Part shown: positions 1 to 12,184 of the stretch, in pieces
Numbering within the stretch: the stretch's first letter is position 1
Layout of the letters: each line of letters begins with the position of its first letter
Assembly (NCBI RefSeq): GCF_005144965.1
Contig: NZ_CP039704.1
Location: forward strand, 1,426,001 to 1,490,000
DNA from: Hankyongella ginsenosidimutans
Lineage (GTDB): Bacteria > Pseudomonadota > Alphaproteobacteria > Sphingomonadales > Sphingomonadaceae
DNA: 64,000 nt
Reading direction: 5' to 3'
Program-made: the position numbers and the translations under genes
Notes under the pieces: model-generated
Told to the model about the DNA's origin: nothing
Database searches by the model: none
Seen by the model: only the letters and a program-made list of their open reading frames with translations

Positions 1-254
1 TCCGGCCTGGTTTCGGTGACCATAAATCTCAAGGTCGACAGGCCTGAGGACAAGCAGGCGATCGAAGCGGACCGCCCCGCTTCATCAACGCCTATCGCCT
101 GGCGCTGGCCGAGGTCGCCGACCTGCACATCAGCCCGCGCCAACCCTTGAGGGTCAATCTGATCCATCAGGCGATCCAGCGTGCGACGGACAAGCTGCAG
201 ACCAAGCATCCCGCCAAGGCCCTGATCGTGGACGCCTCCGTCCGCGCGATGTAA
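1..254 (+). CDS. 3' end of an unrecognised protein gene
   Basis: Only the C-terminal ~84 residues are in the window. The reading starts in frame 1 (V-S-V-T-I-N-L-K-V) and continues in frame 3 ([10 protein letters not shown]) after an apparent one-base loss near position 85, ending at TAA 252-254. The pattern of a beta-strand followed by charged helices and a basic end vaguely recalls the periplasmic part of FliL-like proteins, but no diagnostic motif is visible and I assign no function. A GC-rich inverted repeat follows the stop. Confidence 0.45.
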
Positions 255-262
255 GCTCTTTT

Positions 263-281
263 CCACCCTCACCGAGGGTGG
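263..281 (+). terminator. Short hairpin between the first gene and mutS
   Basis: CCACCCTC and GAGGGTGG form a perfect 8-bp stem with a 3-nt loop just after the first gene. There is no T-run, so it is only a weak candidate terminator. It lies about 10 bases before the mutS start and could instead shape the mutS leader. Confidence 0.3.
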
Positions 282-291
282 TTAAGAGGGT

Positions 292-2902
292 ATGGCCGAG
301 ACCCCGACATCGCCGCCGCAACGCCCATGATGGCCCAGTATCTGGGCATCAAGGCGCGCTACCCGGATTGCCTGCTGTTCTACCGGATGGGCGATTTCTA
401 CGAACTGTTCCTCGACGATGCGGTGCAGGCGGCGCAGGCGCTCGACATCGTTCTGACCCAGCGGGGCGAGCATCTTGGCGCGCCGATCCCCATGTGCGGT
501 GTGCCGGTGCATGCCGCAGAGAGCTATCTGCCCAGGCTGATCCGCGCCGGCTTCAAGGTCGCGATCGCCGAGCAGACCGAAGACCCGGCGGAAGCCCGCA
601 GGCGCGGCGCGAAGTCGGTCGTCGCACGCGATGTGGTGCGCGTGGTCACGGCAGGCACCTTGATCGAGGACGGACTGCTGGAGGCGCGGGCGAACAATTA
701 CCTTGCGGCGCTCGCCCGGCATGGCGACGCCGTCGCGCTGGCCTTTGCGGACATGTCGACCGGGCAATGGGCGGCATTCGATGTGACACCCGCCGACATC
801 GCTGCCGAACTGGCGCGGCTGAACCCTGCCGAACTGCTGCTGGCGGACGCGCAGCCCGAGCCGGAGGCCGGCGGTGCCGTGCTGACTCGCCTGCCGCTGA
901 CGGCATTCGATGCGGAGGCAGGCGCTGCGCGGCTCTCGGCGCTGTTTCCCGAGGCCGCCGCCGACCACAGCGCTACCGCCGTCTCGGCGCTGGGTGCGAT
1001 CCTCCATTACCTCGACCATACCCAGCGCGGCGCGCTGCCCCGGCTGGCAGCACCACAGGCGCTTGCCAGCACGGACGGCATGGCGATCGACGCCGCCACC
1101 CGGGCCAGCCTGGAGCTGGCCCGTACCCTGGTGGAGAGCGGCGCGGCGCGCTGCTTGCCGCAGTCGACCTCACCCTGACGGCGGCGGGCGCGCGCCAGCT
1201 CGCGCAGGACCTCGGCAGCCCGCTGACCGACCCGGCGCGCATCCATGCCCGGCTGGATGTCGTGACGGCGTTTCACGAGGACACGGTCGAACGCGCGCGC
1301 ATCCGCAGCCTGCTCAAGGAGCTGCCGGACCTTGAACGCGCGCTCAGCCGCCTCAGCCTGGACCGGGAACGCCGCGCGACCTGGCCGCCGTGCGCGCGGG
1401 AATCGACGTCGGGCAGGCCGTGCGGCTGGCGCTGGAGGCCCAGCAGCGTCGCGGCATTGCGCGCTGCGCGCCGCTTGACGCCTTGCTGCAGGCCATCGCA
1501 CCGGAGACGGCGCTGCACGATCTGCTGGCTGCGGCGCTGGTGCCCGAGCCGCCGCTGAGTACCGCAGACGGCGGGATGATCCGCGCCGGCTACGACGCCG
1601 CGCTGGACAGTTTGCGCAGCCTTGCCACCGACGGCCGCAAGGCGATCGCCGCACTCGAAGATGAATACCGCAAGGCCACCGGCATCCAGCAGCTGAAAAT
1701 CCGCCACAACAACCTGATCGGCTATCATGTGGAGACGCCGGCGAACAAGGCGGACGCGCTGCTGCGTCCCGACTCCGGCTTCATCCACCGTCAGACCATG
1801 GTGAACGCGGTCCGGTTCACGACTGCGGCCCTGGTCGAACTGGCGCAGACTCTCGCGCAGGCGAGCGACCGGGCGCTGGCGCTGGAGCAGGACCATTTCC
1901 GGCATCTGCAGAGCGCCGTGCTGGCGCGCGCGCAAGCCCTGAGCACGGCCGCGCAGGCGCTGGCGCGGATCGATGTCCACGCCGCGCTTGCCGAACTGGC
2001 GGCACAGCTCGGATGGGTGCGCCCCAAGGTCGACACGAGTCGGGTGTTTCACATCGAGGGCGGGCGGCATCCTGTCGTCGAGGCCGCGCGCGCCCGGCTC
2101 GGGCAGGCGTTCATCGCCAATGACTGTGTGCTCAGCGACGCCGAGGGGCGGGTCTGGCTGTTGACCGGGCCGAACATGGCCGGGAAATCCACCTTCCTGC
2201 GGCAGAATGCGTTGATCGCCGTGCTGGCGCAGATGGGCAGCTATGTGCCGGCCCGCCGCGCGCAGATCGGCATCGTCGACCGCCTGTTCAGCCGGGTCGG
2301 CGCATCCGACAATCTGGCGCAGGGGCAATCGACCTTCATGGTCGAGATGGTGGAGACGGCGGCGATCCTCAATCGCGCCACACCGCGCTCGCTGGTCATC
2401 CTTGACGAGGTCGGGCGCGGCACGGCGACCTACGATGGCCTTGCGATCGCCTGGGCGGTGCTGGAGCGCATCCACGACGACATCGGCTGCCGCTGCCTGT
2501 TCGCCACTCACTATCACGAACTGACGGCACTTGCGGAACGCCTGAAAGCGCTGCGGCTCTACACCGTCGCTGTCAAGGAATGGCGCGGGCAGCTGCTGTT
2601 TCTGCACGAGATCAAGCCCGGGCGCGCCGACCGCTCCTACGGGCTGGCAGTGGCAAGGCTCGCCGGGGTGCCGGAGCCGGTGATTCGCCGGGCGGAGGCC
2701 ATATTGAAGCGCCTCGAGGACAGCGGCATCCGCCAGTCGGCCCCGCAACTGCTCGCCGAGCTGCCCCTGTTTGCAGCGCCGGCGGCGCCGCACCGGCCGA
2801 AGACCCTTGCGCGCGCTGCTGGCGACAGCGCAGCCGGACAGCCTCAGCCCGCGCGACGCACTCGACCTCGTCTACCGTCTGGTTGAACTGGCGCGTGAGT
2901 AG
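292..2902 (+). CDS. mutS: DNA mismatch repair protein MutS
   Basis: Recognises base mismatches and starts methyl-independent or nick-directed repair. The mismatch-binding domain begins with the family hallmark A-Q-Y-L-G-I-K then [11 protein letters not shown] (Phe-x-Glu wedge). The C-terminal ATPase has Walker [10 protein letters not shown] near 2165-2195, the D-E-V-G-R-G-T signature near 2405 and A-T-H-Y-H-E near 2505. The length (~870 aa) fits the family. I chose ATG 292 (M-A-E-T-P) over 327 because the preceding sequence encodes a plausible tail leading to P-M-M-A-Q. Frame breaks, each a one-base loss, occur near 300-326, 1150, 1375, 2795 and 2806. The true end is E-L-A-R-E then TAG at 2900-2902. 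Confidence 0.93.
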
Positions 2903-2997
2903 CGCGTCATTAATCGACACCGCTTTGCGTCATTGATAATGGTTTTAACTTTATTTCCCGGCGTGGACCAGGACAGGGCCGGTCGCGCGCCTGCCCA

Positions 2998-3917
2998 TCA
3001 TGGAAGGAAGATCTCGCAGCGGACTTCATTGCCGTTGCCGATGTACTCAAGGGTGTCGAAGCTGGTGAACCGCGCCATGGCGATCCCGCGCCCATGGGTA
3101 TCGAGTGTGCGTTCCGGCGAAAATTCCATATACGGCTTCGGGTTGAAGCCGGGGCCCGGATCAATGACGTGGAACACCAGCCTGTCTTCCATGCGATTGA
3201 AGCGCACGACGACGATATCGTCCGGCCGCGGGTGCGCCTTTATCATCTTCTCAACGTGCGCCAGATAATCGCCCGAGGCGAGCAGCTCGGTTTTCCGATC
3301 ATAGCCGATTCGCAATATGCCGTGCTCGATGCTGTTGATCAGGATTTCGAACAGACCGAGCGCGGCGGAGCGCGGGTCCGGGCAGGCAAGCGACAGCATG
3401 GTCGAGAGGTTGCGTGCTTCGAAAAGGTTTGAATTTCGAATTCCCGGAGCGGATGTAGCCGATCGCCGATGTCCGCATGGCGACTTCTTGCTGAAGTTTC
3501 CGGACCAGCGCGCTGGAGGCGTAAGAGGTCCGCAGCATCGCATAGAGCGCATCGACGGGCATCTCGAGATTCAGGACATAATTGATGCCGTGGGAAATAA
3601 TCTCGCCGACCAGGTGCGTTTTTCGGCGCCGGGCATATAGATGGCGACAGGAATCTACTGGCCACCCCATGCTGTTCCAGTTTTCGGACGAAGTCCATGA
3701 GCGCCTCGCCGAGCGCTTCGCCATTTACAGCGACGGTGTCGACGGGCTGGTTGAGCAATTCGTCGAAGTCGATGCCCTCCGGCGCACCGAGATCGAGGCA
3801 TGAATCTGCGTGCTGCGATGCAAGCTGTTGAAATTCATGAATGTTATTGCTCCAGCCGATAAGGCCGACTCTCAGGCTCCCACCCGCGATTGCGGGGTTG
3901 ATGCCTGCATGGCCCAT
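2998..3917 (-). CDS. Receiver-like/HATPase anti-sigma-type regulatory protein (RsbW-like)
   Basis: Last gene of the chemosensory operon. The C-terminal ~150 residues are a GHKL/HATPase_c domain of the RsbW/SpoIIAB type: N-box F-E-I-L-I-N-S-I-E-H-G, G1 box D-P-G-P-G-F and G2-like G-R-G-I-A-M-A. The first ~130 residues look like a degenerate receiver fold (L-R-V-G-L-I-G, a central strand without a clear phospho-Asp). The family binds or phosphorylates STAS antagonists or sigma factors. ATG 3917 has GGAG 8 bases upstream and follows the PP2C stop by 2 bases, so the pair is translationally coupled. Frame breaks near 3640 and 3435. The role in this operon is inferred from the neighbouring STAS and PP2C proteins. 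Confidence 0.75.
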
Positions 3918-3919
3918 AA

Positions 3920-5434
3920 TTATCTCCGCCGCAGACTGAGAAGGGTCAAGTCATCCCGGAGGAATTTCAGGCGCTCGGTCTGAAACTGTCCGATTATTTC
4001 CTCGAAATAATCGTCCTCCGCGGTAACGCAGGCACGCGACTTTACAAGATCACAGACGCCGTCCTCGCCTAGACGCACGCCGTTTTCATCGGGCGTTTCG
4101 CTGAAGGCGTCGCTAAATGTTATAAAACAATCGTGGCGGTTGAAAGGTACGGTGTGGGTTTCATATTCCGCACCGCATTGCAAGCCAAGCAGCAAGCCTT
4201 CCGAGGCGCAGGACTTTACAGTGCGATCCTGCTCCTGCGAGATCAGGATCGGGCTTGGATGCGCGGCCGAGGCATAGGTGAGCCGATTTTTCAGGGTATC
4301 GATTTGGCCGCACAGGACCGTCATAAATGTCCCAGTCTCTAAAGTCGGCGCAAGTTTGTTGTTAAGTAGATAGAGCATCTCTCAGGAGATACTCCGGGAG
4401 ACCAAATATCGTTAATTAGGACTTGAGCACGGAATGTATTAATTGCCGCGCCGACGCCATGACCGGAAACATCCAGAGAGAAAACCCTAATCTACTTTCA
4501 TCAAGTTCTTTAAAACCAATTAAATCACCCCCAGTTCAGAGGATGTTTTAACATATTTTTTGATAGAAAGGCCATATTTCATGCCAATTATAGTACTCTC
4601 TAATTCAGATGGGAATAATTTTTGCTGCATTTGGCGCGCGTACATTAATTCTTTCTCGACACGACGCTGATATTCCGAAAGGTTTCTGACTATATTTGCA
4701 TTCTCAATTGTCTTGCTTATTCGTGCAACCACCTCGGATATATGTGCTGAACCTCGAATATAGTCGCAATCCTTGTGTAAAAATATTTTAGATATATCTG
4801 TTGGGATTTTACCATTAATTAAGACCAAGATAGGCGTATTCCCCACCGGCAGGTTACTGCGGATGTGGCCTATTGTTTCCGATATGTCGCCGGCGCAAAT
4901 TCTGTTATCAAGAATAATAAGATCGATAACATTTTTATAGAATAAGTGGGCTATATTTGTATAATTATCAACTTTGAGTAAATTTGAAAAGCCAACACTA
5001 CAGAGCGTGCTGCAGAAAGATTTTTTATATGATGTTTTTGGTTCTATTATTGTAATATTTGCTAGAGATGCATTATAATCGACGCACAATTCGTCATTAC
5101 CTCGCAGCACTTTGACGCAACTCCCGCAGATATCATTCGAATCTGAAATATTGATCGAACCTGGCGAGCTTAAACAGGCGTAGGTTTTTTCATTTCCGCC
5201 CTCAATGACAGGTTGAATACTCTTCCCTTTCGCCGCCTCGTGCAGTAAAAGAAGCATGCCCAGGCCGGCAGAATCAACATAAGTAAGATCGTCTATATTT
5301 ATAGATAGATCTTTTACATCAGATTCTGATATCAATCTAATAATATTTTTAAAGGTTATATGCTCCTCGAAGTTTAATTCTCCCATTATTTTTAAAATAA
5401 ATTTCCTGTTATCTATATTTATAGAGTGTCGCAC
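3920..5434 (-). CDS. STAS-receiver-PP2C (SpoIIE/RsbU-type) phosphatase
   Basis: Three domains are visible. Residues 1-95 are a STAS domain with the canonical Y-V-D-S-A-G-L-G phospho-acceptor loop. Residues ~110-240 are receiver-like (D-L-I-I-L-D-N-R, but the first acidic pair is reduced and the distal Lys is not in a K-P motif). A helical linker E-K-E-L-M-Y-A-R-Q-M-Q-Q-K-L-F-P then leads to a PP2C/SpoIIE domain with L-D-V-S-G-H-G and a terminal D-D-L-T-L-L metal site. Such enzymes dephosphorylate STAS antagonists. The two visible open segments are joined by repairing losses near 4525 (a G in a G-run), 4470 and 4385. Bases 4380-5434 are strikingly AT-rich compared with the flanks. Confidence 0.8.
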
Positions 5435-5469
5435 GTTAGTCCCCTAGAACAATTCTACATTATCATCAT

Positions 5470-6572
5470 CTATATTCTTTTTGGTGCAGCCGTATTTGTT
5501 ACGGAATTCTGCGATACTATAAGACCGTCATCCTTAATATGCCGAATAATTTTATTTCGTAGATCTGATAAATTTACAGAATCTATAATTGTTTCTGCAA
5601 AACCATTGTGGCGACCGTCAAAATGCAGCAAGCTGCGAGATTGCGATACATTTTTTCTATCATTACATTGCATGTATTTATAATATTAGCTATTTCGCTA
5701 ATATATTGCTTTGCCCTATCATGAAATTGGAAATTCGTAATAAGAGAGCAAATTTTTTCAGCTATTTCTTCATTTGATTCTGCAGAGTGTATTAGTTTTT
5801 CGCGTAAATTATTATTGTAATCCATGATATTATTCATCATGGTATCTATTCTTTCCTTCGCCACTATATTTTCTGACATGTCGACGTTGGCGATTTTTTG
5901 ACAGTGTCGAAGCTCAGCCGAATTCTCTCTCCGACCTCGCTAATATTTACTTTTATGTTTTGTGCCAGCATGTCGATGGAACTTGCCAGATCTTTCATCT
6001 CGCTTGCGACCACGCTAAAACCCCGGCCCGCTTCTCCTGCGCGCGCGGCCTCGATTTTGGCGTTCAAGGCAAGCAAGCGTGTTTGCCGATTGATGTCATT
6101 GATCTCGACGATGACACCCTCGGTCTGGGTCAGGTGCTTGATGACCTCATCAAGCTCCATCAGCATGCGCATGCATTCCCGGAGAGCAGGACGATCTTGG
6201 TAATGCCGCTTGCCAGCGTGTCGTCCAGGTACCGAATGACGTTGGGGAGCGAGAGTTCGCTGGTCTCTCCGTAATCGTCGTCGCCGCCTCGACGATGTCG
6301 CGAATGTAGACGGACTGCTTCTTGCTGTTCTCAACGATGACCGAGAAGCTCCGCGACAGGTCGCTTACATTCTCATCGATCAAGCTCGATGTCGACTGCA
6401 GCTCCCGGATCACGCCAATGAACGCCGAGCGTTGAGCGACGCCCAGTTGCGCCCAGGCTTCAAGCAGGGCGCGAAGCTGTGGGTCGTCCCGGTGCGGTGC
6501 GAGCGCATCAGAACAGGCCTCATCCGTCTGGAAGGCATGGCTATAGTTGTGCAGTTGCATACCTATGATCAC
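5470..6572 (-). CDS. Soluble MCP-like protein with CheZ-like C-terminal motif
   Basis: About 367 residues with no membrane segment. After an N-terminal helical region comes a methyl-accepting signalling tip: [20 protein letters not shown] then [11 protein letters not shown]. The C-terminal third is helical and contains [11 protein letters not shown] (Asp codon 5718-5720, Gln codon 5706-5708). This D-x-x-x-Q spacing resembles the CheZ active-site helix (D-L-T-G-Q); related Q-F-Q-D motifs also occur in other MCPs. The segments are in three frames with breaks near 6275, 6190, 5890 and 5630. Start 6572 or the in-frame Met at 6560 are both possible. Composition switches from GC-rich to AT-rich at about 5900, inside the gene. 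Confidence 0.7.
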
Positions 6573-6578
6573 CCTTCG

Positions 6579-8293
<1,715 letters not shown>

Positions 8294-8297
<4 letters not shown>

Positions 8298-9118
8298 GCC
8301 GCAGCGACCTTGCGAAACGCAGCGCGCCCAGCCGGCACAAGTCCGTCGATTGCCCCATGAGCGCCTCCGAATGCCCGAGAAAAGAACACCGTTATCGTTC
8401 AGGAGTCCATGAAACGCTTGGCGAGTTTGTTTTTGTCGGTTCGTCGAAATATATTACGACATTGCGGCAGAATATAAAATCAAACCTGTGTTTGAATGGC
8501 CATGGATTCATCAAATTAAGAGAATTAAAACGATCATATTGGATATATCACGAGTGATTTTGTATTTGCCATCATTGGCATCTCGTAAATATTTTGATTT
8601 GAAATTTGGCGGTATGTCCTCAATTTCTTGCTTGGTATACAAGCCATTTTTGCCTTGTTCAGGACATTCCTATCGATGTCGGTCGCCAGAATCCGGCAGG
8701 CGCGCGCGCGCTCCTTGAGGCCGGCGCTCAGGGCCATGCCGATAGAGTAAGGCTCCTGCCCGCTTGAGCAGCCGGCCGACCAGATACGGATGGACTTGTC
8801 CGGGCCGCCGTGCTGCTGCCTTTGCTGCACTTCGCGCAGCAGATGCTTCAATTGATAGTCCTCACGGAAAAAGCGGGTGAGGTTGGTCGTCAGGGCGTCG
8901 ATCAGGAAGCTGATCTCGGTGTCTCTGCCCGGCCCTTGCAGCAGATCGACATAGTCCGAAAAATTGGCCATGTTCAGGCCGCGCAGGCGGCGCGACAGAC
9001 GCGCGTACACCATCTCGAACTTGTGTTCTTTCAAGACGATGCCCGTCATGTCGTAGACCGTGTCAGAGACAAATTTGAAGTCTTGTCTGCTGAGTGTGAA
9101 TTCGCGCGCGGTCGCCAT
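8294..9118 (-). CDS. cheR: Chemotaxis protein methyltransferase CheR
   Basis: SAM-dependent receptor glutamate methyltransferase. The N-terminal helical domain precedes the catalytic domain with the SAM motif [15 protein letters not shown]. The C-terminal part, read after repairing breaks near 8640, 8560 and 8420, holds [13 protein letters not shown] and G-H-S-E-A-L. It ends in A-F-R-K-V-A-A-A with TGA overlapping the cheD ATG. Bases 8400-8660 are AT-rich while both ends of the gene are GC-rich. The neighbouring receptor carries a CheR-docking pentapeptide. Confidence 0.88.
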
Positions 9119-9148
9119 AGCCTATCGCCAGCTTCCCGAGGGGTCGGA

Positions 9149-11563
9149 TCAGAATTCGCTCCAGTCGTTATTGTCCTCGTCATGCGCTTCCACGCTGGCT
9201 TTCGGCTTCGGGAGCACATAGCTGGTCTTGCGTGCGCTGCTGGCCGCCGGTTTTTCAGGGCCGCCGGCTTGGATAGAGACGCTTTGGGCGACGACCGGCG
9301 CACGCTGGCGGTGGCGACCGGGACCTCCAGGCCATCGACGGCGAAGAAGCTCATTTCCTCCTTCATCACGCGCGCCTGCATTTCCAGCTCACGGGCGGCG
9401 GCGGCGTTTTCCTCGACCAGCGCGGAGTTTTGCTGCGTCATGTCGTCCATCTGGGTGACCGACTTGTTGATCTCGTCGATGCCGGAGGACTGCTCCTCGC
9501 TCGCCGAGGCGATATCGTTCACGATGCTCGTCACCTGGTTGATCGAGGAGATGATGTTGCGCAGCGAATGGCCTGCCTCGTTTACCAGGGTGACGCCCTG
9601 CTGCACCTGCTGGCCGCTTTCGCTGATGAGGCTCTTGATGTCCTTGGCGGCCTGGGACGACCGGCCCGCGAGGTTGCGCACCTCGGTCGCGACCACGGCG
9701 AACCCGCGGCCAGCGTCGCCGGCGCGCGCGGCCTCGACCGCCGCGTTGAGCGCAAGCAGATTGGTCTGGAAGGCGATCTCGTCGATCACGCCAATGATGT
9801 CCGAGATTTTTGCGACGACCGCTCGATCTGCGACATCGCGGATACAGCGTTCTGCACGATGCCGTCGCCGTTGGTTGCGACATCGGAAGCCGCGCGCGCC
9901 ATTTGCCGGGCCGACTGCGCATTTTCCGAATTGGACCGCACGGTTGCCGCCATTTCTTCCATGGCAGCTGCTGTTTGTTCAAGCGCAGACGCCTGCGATT
10001 CCGTGCGCTCGGCCAAGTCCGTGCTGCCCGATGCGATTTCAGCGGCGGCGTTTGCGACTTCGCTGGACGCCTTCGAGATCGAGCGCACGATTTCGGACAG
10101 GCGCTCGGCGGTCGCGTTGCAGTCCTGCTTCACGCGGTCAAACATGCCCTGGTAGTCGGCGGTGATCCGCTGGGTCAGGTCGCCTGCGGAAAGCGCACGC
10201 AGCATGTTGCCGATATCGGTGAGGCCGCTCGAACAGATCGCGGAAATGTTGTTGATGCCCTCGGCCATGCGCAGCATGAAGCCGTCCTTGCCCTCGACCG
10301 AGAGCTTGGTGCTGAAGTCTCCGCTGCTGATGGCGCTGACGACCGTGCTGAGTTCGCCCTCGACCTGACGCTCCAGCGTGACGTCCTTCCACTCGACCAC
10401 CGTTCCCAGGCGGGTGCCATGCGCATCGAAGACCGGGTTGGCGATGAGGTCGAACTTGCGGCGCCGACGGCAATTGAGGCGCGGTGAGTCGTGTTCAGCC
10501 GCTCCAGCATGTTGCGCTGGTGCGCCGGGTTTTATGGAAAATATCGAAGTTCGCGCCGACAAGTTTGCGCGCCTCGAAGTTCGGCAGTTCCTTCTGCAGA
10601 TCGCGCTCCGCATTCAGCATCATGGCAAGGACGGCCTCGTTGGCGAAGATGATCTTGCCGGTGACATCCGCGAGCATGACGTTGGTCGTGCATTTGTTGA
10701 GCGCGGTCTTGATCTGGGCGTTGGCGGCGGCCTCGGCGTCGCGCGCCGCTTCCGCTGCAAGGCGCTCGGTGCGGTCTTCCCACTCGACGACGGTGCCGAG
10801 GCGCGCGCCGTCCCTGTCCAGAACCGGCGAGGCAATCAGGCTGAAAACCCGCCCACCGACCGTAATCTGCGTCTTGTACGCACTGTTCAGCGATTGAGCA
10901 TCGAGCGCTGGTGCGCTGGGTTTTGTGGAAAATGTCGATGTTGGCGCCGATGAGCCGGGCGGCGTCAAAGTTGCGCAGTTCCGTGCGCAGCGCGGCTTCG
11001 TTGGCCTTCATCATCTCCTGCATCGTGTCGTTCATGTACACGATGGTGTAGTCGTTATCGGCGATCATGACCGAGGCCTGGCAGTCGTCGAGGGCGCGGC
11101 GGACCCGCATGTTCTCGGCGGCGATCTCCTTCAGGCGCTCCTCGGCGGTGACGCGGTCCGTCTTGTCATCCCACTCGACGACAGTCCCGATGCGATTGCC
11201 GGACGTGTCGAACAGCGGCGTTGCGATCAGATTGAAGATACGGCCGCCGACCCGAATGGTCGTGCTATGCGCGGTGCGCAGGCGCTCGATCATATCGCGC
11301 TGGTGCGAGGGGCGGACATGGAAGATGTCGGCCGTTTGGCCAATCAAATTCCGGGCATTGAAGTTTGGCAGCTCCGTGCGGATCGCCGATTCATTGCGCT
11401 CCATCATGTCCCGCATGGTGCGGTTCATGTAAATGATGCGAAGATCGGCATCCGCGATCATGACATTGGCCTGCACATATTCCATCGCGGCCATGATATG
11501 GTCGCTGATCGAGGACTGTTTGCTGCGATTGAGCATGTTCGCGACTGAAAACTGCATGGTCAT
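9149..11563 (-). CDS. Cytoplasmic methyl-accepting chemotaxis protein with three tandem PAS domains
   Basis: About 805 residues without a membrane segment. Three PAS repeats (about 11490-11180, 11090-10780 and 10690-10380) each contain a V-M-[IL]-A-D core, an [DN]-I-F-H-[KV] motif and V-G-G-R-[IV]-F...G-T-V-V-E-W. They are followed by a HAMP-like linker and a full signalling domain (tip [19 protein letters not shown]). The protein ends D-W-S-E-F before TGA 9151-9149, matching the CheR-tethering x-W-x-x-F pentapeptide. The start is ATG 11563 rather than 11569, because GGAG (rev. of 11570-11573) would abut the first ATG but lies 6 bases from the second. Breaks near 10910, 10525, 10470, 9800 and 9290. 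Confidence 0.88.
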
Positions 11564-11617
11564 GTTCATCTCCGTGGGATGACAAATGTGGGGTCGGGTC
11601 TCAGATGGTTATGACGC

Positions 11618-12136
11618 TCAAGCGGCGGTTCCGCGCATGTTCTCAAGGTTGGGGTCGAGTTCGAACAATTGTTCGAGATTGAGCAGGGCAATCATCTTCT
11701 CGCCGTGCGTCAAAAGTGCCTGAAGGAAGCGGCGATCCCCGCGTTGATCGAGCTCCGGGACCGGCTGAACATCGGCGGGTTCCACCGTCAGGATATCCGA
11801 GACGGCGTCGACCAGAATGCCGATGATGCGATTGCCGATGACCACGACGATCACGACATGCAGCGGCGTCGCCAGGGTGCGGCCCATGTTGAAGCGGCAA
11901 CGAAGATCGAAAATTGGGACAATCACACCGCGTAAATTCAACACGCCAAGCATGTATTCGTCGGTATTCGGCAGCGGTGTTACCGGGGTCCAGCCTTTGA
12001 TTTCGCGTACGGCATTGATGTCGACGCAATATTCTCCGGCACCGACGGTGAAGGAAATATATTGCTGTGCATCGTGCCCTTCTTTTGAATCTGTAGAGGC
12101 CAGAATATCGTAAGCCTGTTTCATCAACGCGCTCAT
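11618..12136 (-). CDS. cheW: Chemotaxis coupling protein CheW
   Basis: 172 aa, intact. A single CheW domain (Y-I-S-F-T-V-G-A-G-E-Y-C-V-D-I...V-L-N-L-R-G-V-I-V-P-I-F-D-L) couples receptors to CheA. ATG 12136 is preceded by GGAGAG at the right distance. It lies between cheA and the PAS receptor, the usual place in F7-type clusters. Confidence 0.93.
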   Translation of the reverse strand: MSALMKQAYDILASTDSKEGHDAQQYISFTVGAGEYCVDINAVREIKGWTPVTPLPNTDEYMLGVLNLRGVIVPIFDLRCRFNMGRTLATPLHVVIVVVIGNRIIGILVDAVSDILTVEPADVQPVPELDQRGDRRFLQALLTHGEKMIALLNLEQLFELDPNLENMRGTAA

Positions 12137-12184
12137 GATCTACTCTCCGGTTAACATACGATTGCAGCGTCAAGTGGCGGAGCG

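Noticed and set aside
11643..12184. Extension of the cheA frame through cheW
   Set aside because: After position ~12215 the frame loses similarity and overlaps the intact cheW gene; a frame repair gives a stop at 12185.
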